Source: Desulfococcaceae bacterium HSG8
GTDB taxonomy: Bacteria; Desulfobacterota; Desulfobacteria; Desulfobacterales; 4be13
DNA length: 41,524 bases
NCBI GenBank assembly: GCA_030378015.1
Contig: JAUCGG010000024.1
Location: forward strand, 1-41,524
Reading direction: 5' to 3'
Both the position numbers and the translations under genes were made by a program. Of the stretch, positions 1 through 9,894 are shown in pieces (positions within the stretch are counted from its first letter, which is position 1; every line of letters begins with the position of its first letter). Under the pieces are notes generated by a model. That model searched no databases. It was not told the origin of the DNA and saw only the letters and a list, made by a program, of their open reading frames with translations.

Positions 1-13
1 AAAAGGAGGATGA

Positions 14-679
<666 letters not shown>

Positions 680-691
680 GCTTTTTTATAT

Positions 692-731
692 AACACGGGT
701 ATGTATGACGGAATGCATATCCGTGTTTTCG
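692..731 (+). terminator. Hairpin after adk
   Basis: ACACGGGTATG pairs with CATATCCGTGT (one mismatch in 11) around a short loop, followed by TTTTC. It lies 13 bases after the adk stop and is a plausible intrinsic terminator, although the T-run is short. Confidence 0.55.
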
Positions 732-740
732 AATTTCGTA

Positions 741-824
741 GTAGGGTGGGTGGAGCGCAGCGTAACCCACCATCATCGCGATGGTCTTTCTTTGGTGGGT
801 TACGCTACGCTTCACCCACCCTAC
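741..824. repeat. R1 inverted pair between convergent genes
   Basis: Two roughly 32-bp R1 arms (GTAGGGTGGGTGGAGCGCAG... and its complement) form one long dyad between the 3' ends of adk and the nucleotidyltransferase. The second arm ends eight bases before the neighbour's stop codon. R1 recurs at 9895, 10185, 14688, 22163 and 27966. In this position it could serve as a bidirectional terminator; that role is inferred from placement. Confidence 0.85.
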
Positions 825-831
825 ATTCCAG

Positions 832-2202
832 TTATCCGGATCGCCTTTCCAAAAACATCTTCACAACCTTCATGGCTTCCTGCCTGTCCGATATCCTTTT
901 TGCCAGCCGTTCTTCTTCCACAAGATTCAGGATGATTTTAAATATCGGGGAAGGCGTCAGCCCGAATTCATTAATCAGGTCTTTGCCTGTGATAAGGGGG
1001 GGCTTTGATTTTTCAGGTATAAAATTTGAAAAATAATCCAGGATCATGGTTTTTGCAAACTCTGTAAATGCCTCAGTTCTTTCGTTATCATCACCGCCCT
1101 TGCCTTTATTGTCAGCAATCGCGTGCAGAAGCAGTCCGGGAGCCTTATCCCCACATGCCATAAAGAACCGGGCTATGCCCTTACGAGTAAGCCCTTTCCT
1201 CCGGTAAGCTGTAAACAGGTGCAGGGTTCTTATGTGGTTCCGAATCATGAACTCGGTGAAACGCAATTCATTGGTTGAAAACTTCAGCCTCTCGCTGATC
1301 CTGAGCATCATATCCGCGCCTGCATTTTCATGGTTATAAAAATGGATATTTCCCCGCGTGTCTGTGCTTTGCACTGAGGGCTTTCCGATATCATGCAGTA
1401 AAACCGAACATTTTAAGAGCATTGCCTCGGTCTCGTCAAAAGGGGAGCCACTTGGGAAACCAAGTTTTTTCAACTTATCCGGTGCATTTACCGTCATTTC
1501 AAGATAATGAAACGCCTTCATGGTGTGTTCAAATACATCATAAACATGGTACCGGTTCTGAAGACATCCTTTTAATCTGCCAAGTTCGGGAAATATTTCA
1601 AACAGAAGCCCGGAATCTGCCATCTGGGAAATGTAATTATAAGAATTCGGTGTGTTGAATATCTTAAAAATTTCTGACCGTATGCGTTCTCCGGCTGGCT
1701 TTCTTATCAGCGGGGCATTCCTTCTTATTGCAGAAACCGTCTGCGGATCTATTTCAAAACCCAGAAGCGCGCCCATCCGGTAAGCTCTCAGCAAACGCAG
1801 GGGGTCATTTCGGAATGCCTGTTCTGAAACCATGCGTATTTTTTTGTCAGAAATATCCCGCAGGCTTTCCATGCAATCAACGATTTTGCCGGAGAAAAGA
1901 TCGTATGCCATTGCATTAATTGTGAAATCTCTCTGCTCCAGATCTGCTTCGATGCATGAGCCGTTTACAGGTGAAATATCGAACATATAAGGATATGAGA
2001 CCACCCTGAAGACCATCTGCCCGGGTTTGCCCATCCTTACAAGGGAGCCTTTTGTTTTCCGAGCCAGCCTTTCAGCAAATTTTTCCGGGTGTTCCATTAC
2101 GGCAATATCATAATCCGCAGGGAACCGGTCAAGAACGAAATCCCTGACCGAACCGCCGACAATATAAGCACCTTCTGTCCTGGGAAGAATATCGGGAATC
2201 AT
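832..2202 (-). CDS. tRNA nucleotidyltransferase / poly(A) polymerase family protein with HD domain
   Basis: Class II nucleotidyltransferase of the CCA-adding/poly(A) polymerase family, which adds or repairs the 3' CCA of tRNA. GGSVRD lies at residues 16-21 and the metal-binding DYD at 30-32. RDFTINAMAY near 90 and NDPLRLLRAYR near 130 are the usual head-neck motifs. A C-terminal HD phosphohydrolase domain shows LLHDIGKP near residue 270 and further histidines. At 456 residues it fits the HD-containing type. Some bacteria split the work between A-adding and CC-adding paralogues, so A-adding only is possible; sequence alone does not decide this. It is transcribed toward adk. The start is the ATG at 2202; no strong ribosome-binding site is visible there. 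Confidence 0.9.
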   Translation of the reverse strand: MIPDILPRTEGAYIVGGSVRDFVLDRFPADYDIAVMEHPEKFAERLARKTKGSLVRMGKPGQMVFRVVSYPYMFDISPVNGSCIEADLEQRDFTINAMAYDLFSGKIVDCMESLRDISDKKIRMVSEQAFRNDPLRLLRAYRMGALLGFEIDPQTVSAIRRNAPLIRKPAGERIRSEIFKIFNTPNSYNYISQMADSGLLFEIFPELGRLKGCLQNRYHVYDVFEHTMKAFHYLEMTVNAPDKLKKLGFPSGSPFDETEAMLLKCSVLLHDIGKPSVQSTDTRGNIHFYNHENAGADMMLRISERLKFSTNELRFTEFMIRNHIRTLHLFTAYRRKGLTRKGIARFFMACGDKAPGLLLHAIADNKGKGGDDNERTEAFTEFAKTMILDYFSNFIPEKSKPPLITGKDLINEFGLTPSPIFKIILNLVEEERLAKRISDRQEAMKVVKMFLERRSG

Positions 2203-2721
2203 GGAGCCATATGTATATTATTTTTCTCAGATTTGCACCCCTTTTTTAAAAAACTTGTGGAAAGCACTTGACATACAGGAAATCATAAGTATAATCAGTG
2301 ATATTAAATTGAGGCATTAAACCCGCCTGCCGGAGAGAACACCTTATCCGAAAAAACAAATAAATCCGATAAACAAACTTCTGAAAGTAAGCCGAAAGAC
2401 AGACCTCTGACTGACGGTCTGGCGTACAAGTAAGTTGTCCGGTAAGGGTAAAGCAATTCAAAAAGCTCCCCTTCATCTCCTTAAAGCCCGCTTGGCGTTG
2501 GCGGAATCACTTGCGCCTTGTTTTGCCAGGATGATCTTTGCTTATCCGAACGAACAAGCTTCTTTAAAATCTGATTCATCCGACGCGGAATGAAAATCTG
2601 ATACATCTGACTTTTGTGCAAGTTAAGGGTGTGATATCTCGGAATGAAGATATGAGTGAATTGCTATGTCCGGCAGCACTGCCGGAAATTATGACGATAA
2701 TTTTAGTGGGGTAAATATTGA
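2203..2721 (+). promoter_or_regulatory. Long rho leader / divergent intergenic region
   Basis: About 520 bases separate the divergent nucleotidyltransferase and rho starts. A perfect hairpin, TCCGGCAG/CTGCCGGA with a two-base loop, sits at 2669-2686, about 35 bases before the rho start. A 40-codon open stretch ending at about 2430 (…KDRPLTDGLAYK) has no start codon. Long leaders before rho are common because rho is autoregulated by attenuation in many bacteria. No -35/-10 pair could be called with confidence. Confidence 0.4.
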
Positions 2722-3969
2722 ATGAACATTGTAGAGCTTAAAGCGAAAAAAATCAGTGAACTGACCCAGATAGCCAAGGAATTCAGTATTGACGGGGCTG
2801 CTGGAATGAAGAAACAGGAACTTATTTTTTCCCTGCTCCAGGCACATATCGAAAAGAACGGCTTGATATTCGGGGAAGGCACGCTGGAAATACTGCCGGA
2901 CGGATTCGGGTTTCTGAGGGCGCCGAATTCCAATTATCTGCCGGGGCCGGATGATATCTATGTATCTCCCTCCCAGATCCGCCGTTTCAATCTGAGAACC
3001 GGTGACACCGTATCCGGCCAGATCCGTCAGCCCAAAGAATCGGAGCGATATTTTGCCCTCCTGAAGGTTGAAGCCATAAATTATGAAGATCCGGAAACAG
3101 CGAGGGAGAAGATACTTTTTGACAATCTGACCCCCCTTTATCCTGACAGTAAAATAGCTCTTGAAACTGTTGCTGAAAATTACTCCACACGAATCATGGA
3201 CCTCCTGACCCCCATCGGATTCGGTCAGCGGGGGCTGATTGTTTCACCGCCCCGGTCCGGCAAAACCATGCTGTTACAGTTTATCGCCAACAGCATCACC
3301 GCGAATCACAAGGATATCATACTGTTTGTCCTCCTGATTGATGAACGGCCCGAAGAAGTGACGGACATGGAGCGGTCAGTGAAGGGGGAGGTTATCAGTT
3401 CCACTTTTGACGAACCTGCGGAAAGGCACGTCCAGGTTGCTGAAATGGTTATTGAAAAGGCCAAAAGACTGGTGGAGCATAAAAAGGATGTGGTTATCCT
3501 TCTGGACAGCATTACCCGTCTGGCCCGTGCCTACAATTCAGTGGTGCCTCCCAGTGGTAAAATTCTGTCAGGCGGTGTTGATTCGAACGCGCTCCAGCGT
3601 CCGAAACGCTTTTTCGGGGCAGCCCGGAACATTGAGGACGGAGGAAGCCTCACCATCATTGCAACTGCGCTGATTGATACCGGCAGCCGGATGGACGAAG
3701 TGATTTTTGAGGAGTTCAAGGGTACGGGAAATATGGAACTCCAACTGGATCGGAGGCTTTCTGACAAACGCCTGTTCCCTGCTATTGATATTAAGAAGTC
3801 AGGAACCCGTAAAGAGGAGCTTCTGCTGAGTGCGGATACCCTGAACCGTACGTGGATACTGAGGAAACTTCTTTCCTCCTTAAATCCTGTTGACAGTTTG
3901 GAATTTCTGCTTGAAAAAATGAACGGCACAGGGAATAATAAGGATTTCCTGAACGCTATGAACGCGTAA
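2722..3969 (+). CDS. rho: Transcription termination factor Rho
   Basis: Hexameric RNA-dependent ATPase/helicase that terminates transcription. The N-terminal Rho domain ([20 protein letters not shown]) is followed by the cold-shock-like RNA-binding fold with the RNP1-type DGFGFLRAP near residue 60. The ATPase core has Walker A SPPRSGKT at 175-182, Walker [12 protein letters not shown] near 258, the Q-loop SGGVDSNAL and the arginine-finger region GTGNMEL. Its 415 residues match the compact form without long insertions. The ATG is preceded by a GTGGGG stretch, a weak ribosome-binding site. rpmE follows after 25 bases, so the two are probably co-transcribed. Confidence 0.98.
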   Translation: MNIVELKAKKISELTQIAKEFSIDGAAGMKKQELIFSLLQAHIEKNGLIFGEGTLEILPDGFGFLRAPNSNYLPGPDDIYVSPSQIRRFNLRTGDTVSGQIRQPKESERYFALLKVEAINYEDPETAREKILFDNLTPLYPDSKIALETVAENYSTRIMDLLTPIGFGQRGLIVSPPRSGKTMLLQFIANSITANHKDIILFVLLIDERPEEVTDMERSVKGEVISSTFDEPAERHVQVAEMVIEKAKRLVEHKKDVVILLDSITRLARAYNSVVPPSGKILSGGVDSNALQRPKRFFGAARNIEDGGSLTIIATALIDTGSRMDEVIFEEFKGTGNMELQLDRRLSDKRLFPAIDIKKSGTRKEELLLSADTLNRTWILRKLLSSLNPVDSLEFLLEKMNGTGNNKDFLNAMNA

Positions 3970-3994
3970 AATTTTACCAAGGAGTTGAACGCTA

Positions 3995-4213
3995 ATGAAG
4001 AAAGATATTCATCCCAACTATATTGAAACGACCATTAAATGTGCATGCGGACATGAAATAGAGGTTGGCTCAACCAAAAAAGACATCCGTATTGAAATCT
4101 GTTCGGATTGTCACCCTTTTTTTACAGGGAAACAAAAACTCATTGATACAGCGGGCCGGATTGAGCGTTTTCGTAAAAAATACGAAAAATTTCAGAAGAA
4201 AGCTGCGAATTAA
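3995..4213 (+). CDS. rpmE: 50S ribosomal protein L31, zinc-binding type
   Basis: Small protein of the large ribosomal subunit at the central-protuberance bridge. The 72-residue product is of the zinc-binding form: C16 and C18 (CACGH) and C36 and C39 (CSDCHPFF) supply the four ligands. AAGGAG lies upstream of the ATG. It sits between rho and prfA, an order typical of many Proteobacteria. Confidence 0.97.
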   Translation: MKKDIHPNYIETTIKCACGHEIEVGSTKKDIRIEICSDCHPFFTGKQKLIDTAGRIERFRKKYEKFQKKAAN

Positions 4214-4230
4214 TCCTGCACTCTTCTTGC

Positions 4231-4256
4231 AACTGACAACTGACAACTGACAACTC
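4231..4256 (+). repeat. TGACAAC heptamer array in the prfA leader
   Basis: Three to four tandem copies of TGACAAC end six bases before the prfA ATG and occupy the place of the ribosome-binding site. Related TGACAAC/GGACAAC arrays lie at 13832-13882 before cdsA, at 30081-30099, and at 31511-31554 before the membrane Fe-S gene. Confidence 0.9.
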
Positions 4257-4262
4257 ACGAAT

Positions 4263-5360
4263 ATGTTTGACAGACTAAAAGGCGTCGAGGAACGCTTTTC
4301 GGAACTTGAATCTCTTTTAAGTAATCCCGAAATCGTCAAGGACCGGGAAGCATATCAGAAATACACCCGTGAACATTCCGAACTGAGCAAGATCGTAAGC
4401 GTTTTCAGAGAGTATAAGCAGGCCGGAAGCGATTTTGACGACAGCGCTGAACTGCTGAAAGATGATGATCCGGAGATCAAAGAACTTGCCCGGGAGGAGA
4501 TGAACCGCCTCAGCCTTCAGCGGGATGAGCTTGAGGATGATCTGAAAAAACTGCTGATGCCCAGGGACCCGAATGACGGAAAGAATGTTATTGTCGAAAT
4601 ACGGGCCGGTACGGGCGGGGAAGAGGCAGCCCTGTTTGCCAATGACCTGTTCCGGATGTACAGCAAATATGCCGAGAACAAGGGCTGGAAAGTGGAGATC
4701 ATGAACCATCACCCCACAGGTGTGGGCGGTATGAAAGAGGTGATCGCCATGATCCACGGCAAAGGAGCGTACAGCCGCTTCAAATACGAAAGCGGCACCC
4801 ATCGTGTTCAGCGGGTTCCCACAACAGAAGCCCAGGGAAGGATTCATACCTCTGCGGTAACTGTGGCCGTGCTGCCCGAAGCCGAGGATGTTGAGATTCA
4901 TATTGATCCCAATGAAATCAAAGTTGATGTGTATCGTTCAACCGGACCCGGGGGGCAATCTGTGAATACTACGGATTCGGCGGTTCGTCTCACCTATCTT
5001 CCCACAGGCATGGTGGTGACATGCCAGGATGAAAAGTCGCAGTTGAAGAATAAAAACAAGGCGATGAAGGTATTGCGCGCGCGTCTTTTTGACCAGATGG
5101 TGAGAGAACAGCAGGCCCAGCGCTCCGAAGCCCGGAAAACCCAGGTCGGAACCGGTGACAGAAGCGGGAGAATCAGGACCTACAATTTCCCCCAGGGAAG
5201 GGTGACAGATCATCGGGTGGGTCTGACGCTTTACAGGCTGGAAGGCATCCTGCAGGGCGATATCGAAGAAGTCATTGACGAGCTTACAACTTTTTACCAG
5301 GCCCAGGCATTACAAAATGCAGAAAAAGACCGGGGAAGAACCGCAATGGACAATTCTTAA
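4263..5360 (+). CDS. prfA: Peptide chain release factor 1
   Basis: Recognises UAA and UAG in the ribosomal A site and triggers peptide release. The 365-residue protein has the codon-recognition loop region [20 protein letters not shown] and the universal GGQ in [17 protein letters not shown], whose Gln is the methylation target of PrmC, encoded next. PTT stands where RF1 proteins carry a PxT tripeptide. The ATG at 4263 gives a standard N-terminus ([16 protein letters not shown]). No Shine-Dalgarno sequence is visible because the leader is the TGACAAC array. The 3' end overlaps the prmC start by about 44 bases. Confidence 0.97.
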   Translation: MFDRLKGVEERFSELESLLSNPEIVKDREAYQKYTREHSELSKIVSVFREYKQAGSDFDDSAELLKDDDPEIKELAREEMNRLSLQRDELEDDLKKLLMPRDPNDGKNVIVEIRAGTGGEEAALFANDLFRMYSKYAENKGWKVEIMNHHPTGVGGMKEVIAMIHGKGAYSRFKYESGTHRVQRVPTTEAQGRIHTSAVTVAVLPEAEDVEIHIDPNEIKVDVYRSTGPGGQSVNTTDSAVRLTYLPTGMVVTCQDEKSQLKNKNKAMKVLRARLFDQMVREQQAQRSEARKTQVGTGDRSGRIRTYNFPQGRVTDHRVGLTLYRLEGILQGDIEEVIDELTTFYQAQALQNAEKDRGRTAMDNS

Positions 5361-6210
5361 AGTCCTTCATTGGACCACTTCTTATTTCAAATCCCACGAT
5401 ATAGAAAACCCGAGGGTTGACGCAGAAATACTTCTTGCCCATGTATTGGAATCAGAGCGGATTGATTTATACACGCGGTTTGACCTGCCGCTCTCCCAAA
5501 ACGAGCTTGCAGATTTCAAGTCACTGATAAAACGCAGAATTTCAAGAGAACCCGTGGCTTATATCGTGGGTGAAAAAGGATTCTGGTCCCTGGATATCGA
5601 GGTGACAGGAGATGTCCTGATCCCGCGGCCGGAAACCGAATGCCTGGTTGAAGAGGCGGTCGGCCTCCTGCCCGCGGGACAAGGGGGGAAGCGCGTCCTT
5701 GAGGTGGGCACAGGGTCCGGGGCAATCATTCTTGCCCTTGCATCCGAACGACCGGACAATCTTTTTTTCGCGTCTGACCACTCTGTCCGTGCTGTGGAAC
5801 TGGCCCGGAAAAATGCAGTTCGCTGCGGACTTGCTGAATCCGTATGTTTTTTTTCCGGTAACTGGTTTCTCCCCCTGAAGTCGGATAGCCCGAGGTTTGA
5901 TATGGTCCTTTCCAACCCGCCGTATATCAGAACCGGGGTTATCGGGCAGCTTCAGCCTGAAATTTTCAAATATGAACCCCTTATGGCACTTGACGGCGGA
6001 AAAGATGGCCTGGACTGCATAAGCTACATCATCCGATCTGCTCCTTTTTACCTTAACCGGGGGGGACACCTGCTGCTGGAAATCGGCCATGATCAGAAAG
6101 ATGCTGTGCAGGAGATTATCCGGGATTGCGGGAGATATGAGCATGTCTGTTTTATAAAAGACTACGGGGGGCATGATCGGGTGGTTCGGATGGTGAAACG
6201 TGAAACGTGA
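5317..6210 (+). CDS. prmC: Release factor glutamine N5-methyltransferase
   Basis: SAM-dependent enzyme that methylates the GGQ glutamine of release factors. The SAM-binding motif I is [16 protein letters not shown] and the catalytic NPPY lies in [16 protein letters not shown]. The N-terminal helical substrate-recognition domain ([34 protein letters not shown]) is present. I chose the ATG at 5317, inside the prfA 3' end; the longer reading from 5275 adds residues unlike the family. The last codons (GAA ACG TGA) are already part of the GTGAAAC heptamer array, so the C-terminal tail RET is repeat-derived. Confidence 0.94.
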   Translation: MQKKTGEEPQWTILKVLHWTTSYFKSHDIENPRVDAEILLAHVLESERIDLYTRFDLPLSQNELADFKSLIKRRISREPVAYIVGEKGFWSLDIEVTGDVLIPRPETECLVEEAVGLLPAGQGGKRVLEVGTGSGAIILALASERPDNLFFASDHSVRAVELARKNAVRCGLAESVCFFSGNWFLPLKSDSPRFDMVLSNPPYIRTGVIGQLQPEIFKYEPLMALDGGKDGLDCISYIIRSAPFYLNRGGHLLLEIGHDQKDAVQEIIRDCGRYEHVCFIKDYGGHDRVVRMVKRET

Positions 6211-6252
6211 AACGTGAAACGTGAAACGTGATGCGTGAAACGTGATGCGTGA
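6193..6252 (+). repeat. GTGAAAC/GTGATGC heptamer array at the prmC 3' end
   Basis: Seven-base units GTGAAAC and GTGATGC in tandem. The array begins inside the last prmC codons and supplies the stop codon. A second array of the same units, in the same relation to a gene end, lies at 31385-31450. Confidence 0.92.
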
Positions 6253-7024
6253 TGAATTGCAGGGGGATAAATTCCTCGGAGTGCAAAGCTTGCTTTGCTT
6301 TTCGTTGACTGAACTCACGCCGGGAGTTATCGCAAAGCAAGACTTCGGCGTGAGTTCCGTCGAACGCTTTGCTTTTTGGGCATCTTTCATAGAAGCTGAA
6401 AAGTAGTTTACACTTTTTCTGACTGCCGAACAAATTTTCAAGTCGTTCAGAACGATTTGAAAAATCGTTCTACTACATCACTTTTTAAATCCGTCCCCCC
6501 TTCATCGGGGATAAACCCTTTAAATTATTAAGAGCCGGAGGGAGACGAATTTATGATTTGTTGTACTACTACATCAACTTGTAAATTCCTCCCCTCCTTT
6601 TTTAAAGGGGGCCGGGGGGATTTCTGCTGCAACCCCCTTTTTTGTAACATAAAATCCCCGCCCCCTTTTAAAAAAAAGGGGGACGAACTTAAAAATCGGT
6701 GTACTACTACACCGATTCGTAAATTCCTCCCCCCTTTTTTAAAGGGGGGCCGGGGGGGATTTCTGCCGTAACACCTTTTTTTAGCAACGTAAAATCCCCC
6801 CCGACCCCTTTAAAAAAAGGGGGACGAACTTAAAAAGTGGTGTACAGGAATCGGTGAGTAGCAATTCGTTAAAAATTTCTTGCAAATAAATTCATAATAT
6901 GTTACAAATGTCTGTTTAAGAATGTCACACGTCCCCTGACCTGTTTCCCGGTGCTTTTTCAGGAAAGTTGGGAACAGGGGTGATGGGGACGGTGGAAAAA
7001 ACCGATTTAACGAAGGAGAAAAGA
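6253..7024. repeat. Repeat-filled gap before rpsB (R8, R7, R3)
   Basis: No gene was found in about 770 bases. The gap holds an R8 dyad (6275-6375, with GAGTGCAAAGCTTGCTTTGC and a reversed half), an R7 palindrome (6428-6473) and several R3 units (about 6590-6840, CCCCTTTTTTAAAGGGGGCC with variants). After 6840 the sequence turns AT-rich (to about 6930) and probably holds the rpsB promoter and leader, but no promoter could be fixed. Confidence 0.8.
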
Positions 7025-8095
7025 ATGGCGTATGTCACAATGAAAGAACTCCTTGAAGCCGGAGTTCACTTTGGTCATCAGACCAAACGCTGGAATCCCA
7101 AGATGAAACAATACATCTTCGGGGCAAGAAACGGTATCTATATTATTGACCTTCAGAAAACTGTCCGCATGTTCAGGGGCGTATATGATTTTGTCGCTGA
7201 TACCGTTGCAAACGGGAAATCCGTCCTTTTTGTGGGTACGAAAAAGCAGGCCCGCGATTCGATCTATGAAGAGGCTAACAGATGCGAAATGTTCTACGTC
7301 CATAACCGCTGGCTGGGCGGAATGCTGACCAATTTTCAGACCATCAAAAAAAGCATAGATCGTCTGAATTATCTTAACGATATCGAAAATGACGGCTCAA
7401 TCAACCTTTTTCCCAAAAAAGAGCGGCTGAAACTGGGAAAAGAACGCGTAAAATTGGATAATAACCTCGGGGGCATCCGCAGTATGACAGGACCTCCGGG
7501 CGCGATATTTATCGTTGATCCCAAGAACGAAGCCATAGCGGTCCGCGAGGGAAGACGCCTGAATATACCCATTGTAGCAATTGTGGATACGAATTGTGAT
7601 CCGGATGAGATAGATTACGTAATACCCGGTAATGATGATGCCATACGCGCCATACGGCTGATTACCTCCAGGATTGCTGAAGCCTGCGTTGACGGGCAGC
7701 GGCGTCTGGAAGAGAAACGGCAGGCCGAAGCTGATAAGGAAGAAATGGAAGAAGAAACTTCTGAGGTGGCCGCGGCTGCATCAGAATTGAAACCGGGCGA
7801 AAGAAAGGTGCTTTCAGACGGTTCCGAAGGTCCTGTGGTTGAAATCATAAGAAGGTCTGGGTCCGAAGCATCAGAGGATATGGCAGTCGAAACCTCGGGG
7901 GTCGCAGAGTCAGAAGAAAAACCGGGTTCTGAAGCGGAAGAGAAGACAGAAGCGGAAGAGAAGACAGAAGCGGAAGAGAAGACAGGAGCGGAAGAGAAGA
8001 CAGGAGCGGAAGAGAAGACAGAAGCGGAAGAGAAGACAGGAGCGGAAGAGAAGACAGGAGCGGAAGAGAAGACAGGAGAGGAAAATGACAGTTAG
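7025..8095 (+). CDS. rpsB: 30S ribosomal protein S2 with long acidic repeat tail
   Basis: Assembly protein of the small ribosomal subunit. The S2 core ([27 protein letters not shown]..., [25 protein letters not shown]...IPGNDDA) ends near residue 235, where S2 normally stops at about 240-260. Here 356 residues are encoded. The extra 110-120 residues are highly acidic and end in eight copies of AEEKT(E/G). The start is the ATG at 7025 after GAAGGAGAA; an upstream in-frame ATG at 6968 is not needed. The stop overlaps the tsf start by 11 bases, so the repeat tail also carries the tsf ribosome-binding site. Confidence 0.96.
   Translation: MAYVTMKELLEAGVHFGHQTKRWNPKMKQYIFGARNGIYIIDLQKTVRMFRGVYDFVADTVANGKSVLFVGTKKQARDSIYEEANRCEMFYVHNRWLGGMLTNFQTIKKSIDRLNYLNDIENDGSINLFPKKERLKLGKERVKLDNNLGGIRSMTGPPGAIFIVDPKNEAIAVREGRRLNIPIVAIVDTNCDPDEIDYVIPGNDDAIRAIRLITSRIAEACVDGQRRLEEKRQAEADKEEMEEETSEVAAAASELKPGERKVLSDGSEGPVVEIIRRSGSEASEDMAVETSGVAESEEKPGSEAEEKTEAEEKTEAEEKTGAEEKTGAEEKTEAEEKTGAEEKTGAEEKTGEENDS
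7934..8077 (+). repeat. 18-bp coding tandem repeat in rpsB
   Basis: Eight tandem 18-bp units of the form GCGGAAGAGAAGACA(G/GG)… encode AEEKTE or AEEKTG. The unit keeps the reading frame, so copy number may vary by slippage without loss of tsf coupling. Confidence 0.93.
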
Positions 8096-8678
8096 TGCAG
8101 CATTGGTCAAACAGCTTCGTGAAAAAACCGGAGCCGGAATGATGGATTGTAAGCAAGCCCTTACCGAGTGCAACGGCGATATGGATAAATCTGTTGACTT
8201 TCTGAGAAAGAAAGGACTGGCCACAGCCAAGAAACGGGCGGGCCGTGCCATGTCGGAAGGGCTGATTGAATCATATATTCATATGGGAGGAAAGATCGGC
8301 GTACTGGTTGAAATCAACTGTGAAACCGATTTTGTCGCCAAAACCGATGATTTCAAGGACTTTGTGCGGAATATAGCGATGCATATCGCCGCGACCAGCC
8401 CCGTGGGTATTGTTGCGGAAGATGTTCCGGAAGATGTTATTAACAGGGAAAAAGAGATTTATCGGGCACAGGCTCTGGAGACAGGCAAACCTGAAAATAT
8501 CGTTGATAAAATCGCAGAAGGAAAAATGAAAAGTTTCTTTAAAGAAAACTGCCTGATGGATCAGCCATACGTCCGTGAACCAAAGAAGACCATCGCGGAT
8601 TACCTGAACGAGGTAATCGCAAGGACGGGTGAAAATATCACCATAAAACGCTTTGCTCGTTTCCAATTGGGAAATTGA
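8085..8678 (+). CDS. tsf: Elongation factor Ts
   Basis: Guanine-nucleotide exchange factor for EF-Tu. The N-terminal UBA-like domain ([40 protein letters not shown]) contains the family signature. It is followed by a single dimerisation-type subdomain ([26 protein letters not shown]). At 197 residues it is the short form, lacking the extra coiled coil of the E. coli protein. It overlaps rpsB by 11 bases (translational coupling). A strong terminator follows. Confidence 0.97.
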   Translation: MTVSAALVKQLREKTGAGMMDCKQALTECNGDMDKSVDFLRKKGLATAKKRAGRAMSEGLIESYIHMGGKIGVLVEINCETDFVAKTDDFKDFVRNIAMHIAATSPVGIVAEDVPEDVINREKEIYRAQALETGKPENIVDKIAEGKMKSFFKENCLMDQPYVREPKKTIADYLNEVIARTGENITIKRFARFQLGN

Positions 8679-8684
8679 AATCAG

Positions 8685-8716
8685 AAAGCCGGGTTTTTTA
8701 ACCCGGCTTTTTTTAT
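8685..8716 (+). terminator. Rho-independent terminator of rpsB-tsf
   Basis: AAAGCCGGGTT pairs with AACCCGGCTTT around a TTTT loop and is followed by an uninterrupted T-run. It starts seven bases after the tsf stop. Confidence 0.95.
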
Positions 8717-8737
8717 ATTATCAGCCCGACATGCTCT

Positions 8738-8960
8738 CTAACTTTGCTCGGTTCGGATTGACAAATCCGAACCCGCGGGGATTTGCCAATCCCGCGAACC
8801 CGCGGGGTATTTTATTACCGTACTACACCACTTTTTAAGTTCGTCCCCCCTTTTTTAAAGGGGGCCGGAGGGATTTTACGTTGCTAAAAAAAGGTGTTAC
8901 GGCAGAAATCCCCCCCGGCCCCCCTTTAAAAAAGGGGGGAGGAATTTACGAATCGGTGTA
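8738..8960. repeat. R5 followed by R3 inverted pair
   Basis: R5 (GGTTCGGATTGACAAATCCG with GCGGGGATTTGCCAATCCCG) is followed by two R3 arms facing each other (CCCCCTTTTTTAAAGGGGGCC at 8845 and the reverse at 8910), flanked by the typical spacer (AAGTTCGTCC / GAATTTACGAATC). Confidence 0.85.
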
Positions 8961-8965
8961 CCAAG

Positions 8966-9253
8966 AGTGCCTTGATCTTCGTTTCGGCCATTTGTCAGAA
9001 CCACGATTTACAGGATTAAAGAATTTACAGGATAACATTCTGTAAATCCTGATTATCCTTTACCGTGAAAATACATGTGGCGTAATCTTTCAGATTGCGC
9101 CGGAAAGAACATATCCGGTGAGGCGCAATCTGAAAGATTACGATACTTTACCGTAAAAATACATTTTCATGACCGGGGTGATCGCCCTGATCATGAGCGT
9201 TTAATCCTGATTATCCGGGTTCAGACAACATGGCCGAAACGAAGATCAATGCC
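8966..9253. repeat. Nested inverted repeat of about 290 bp
   Basis: The outer arms TTGATCTTCGTTTCGGCCAT and ATGGCCGAAACGAAGATCAA are perfect complements. Inside are a TTTACAGGAT / ATCCTGTAAA-type dyad (9008-9058), an R9 dyad (CGTAATCTTTCAGATTGCGCC at 9079 and its complement at 9122) and a GATCGCCCTGATC motif. The region up to 9365 has no gene; its last 100 bases are AT-rich and presumably hold the promoter of the next ORF. Confidence 0.8.
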
Positions 9254-9365
9254 TGCCAAGAGTGGAAAATGATTTTTATGACAATATATTTTGAGAAACC
9301 GTTTTTTATCTGTTTTCACTGAGAATATTTGCGATAGGACATAATGAGCGCGGAAGGAAAGCATC

Positions 9366-9884
9366 ATGAGTGATAAGAAAGAACTTATCAATGAGGTGAA
9401 ATCGCTAACAGGTATCAGCGATCTGAGAGAGCTTGATAAAGAGTCAACCGAAAAAATCCTGAAATTAGTCGGTGAACAGCGTCTGAAAGAAGCTCATATC
9501 AATGCTGTCATAGAAGTCGCTCCCCAATTCGTCAGGTTGCAGACTGAAATTTTGCAAACCATATCAGCAGCTATCGAAGGCCTGGAAAAATCTCAGCGTA
9601 CCGCTCTGGAAACGATTCAGACAACCCTCAAAGGGTTGACAAATATCTTGCAAACCCTTGCGGAAAATATGGAAACAGATGAAGGGCGGATGAAAATAGC
9701 GGAGTGTACGGTAAAAGCGGGTGAGCAGTTTATCGAAGTTTCCAAGACATTGGCAAGCATGAATAAGGAGAACAACGGGGTATGGAAATGGGTTGTCGGC
9801 GGACTCGCGGCAGGTCTGACTTTACTTGTCGGGGGCGTTGTGGCAAAAGGTCTGAGTAAGAAAGAAAAACAGAATGAAAAATAA
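9366..9884 (+). CDS. Unknown helical protein with C-terminal membrane segment
   Basis: I do not recognise this 172-residue protein. Residues 1-135 are predominantly helical and rich in E, K, Q, L and T with heptad-like spacing (EILQTISAAIEGLEKSQRTALETIQTTLKGLTNILQ region). Residues 140-162 (WVVGGLAAGLTLLVGGVVAKGL) form one hydrophobic span, followed by a basic end (SKKEKQNEK). This suggests a tail-anchored protein with a cytosolic coiled coil. GGAAGGAAAG precedes the ATG. It sits alone between tsf and pyrH, which are normally adjacent, flanked on both sides by repeats, so it is probably an insertion into the conserved cluster. Confidence 0.75.
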   Translation: MSDKKELINEVKSLTGISDLRELDKESTEKILKLVGEQRLKEAHINAVIEVAPQFVRLQTEILQTISAAIEGLEKSQRTALETIQTTLKGLTNILQTLAENMETDEGRMKIAECTVKAGEQFIEVSKTLASMNKENNGVWKWVVGGLAAGLTLLVGGVVAKGLSKKEKQNEK

Positions 9885-9894
9885 ATACGGAGAT

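Noticed and set aside
2300-2430. Short open reading frame in the rho leader (…KDRPLTDGLAYK)
   Set aside because: There is no usable start codon or ribosome-binding site in frame; too short to call.
5542-6441. 299-codon minus-strand frame opposite prmC
   Set aside because: It lies opposite all SAM and NPPY motifs of prmC and begins in repeat DNA, where it shows [10 protein letters not shown] repeats from the heptamer array. No support.
6590-6840. CRISPR-like alternation of repeats and spacers
   Set aside because: R3 units face each other as inverted pairs with shared borders, spacers are not unique or of constant length, and no cas gene is present.
7845-8156. Minus-strand LLSSLP-repeat protein
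   Set aside because: It is the reverse reading of the 18-bp repeat in rpsB; no start signals or independent evidence.
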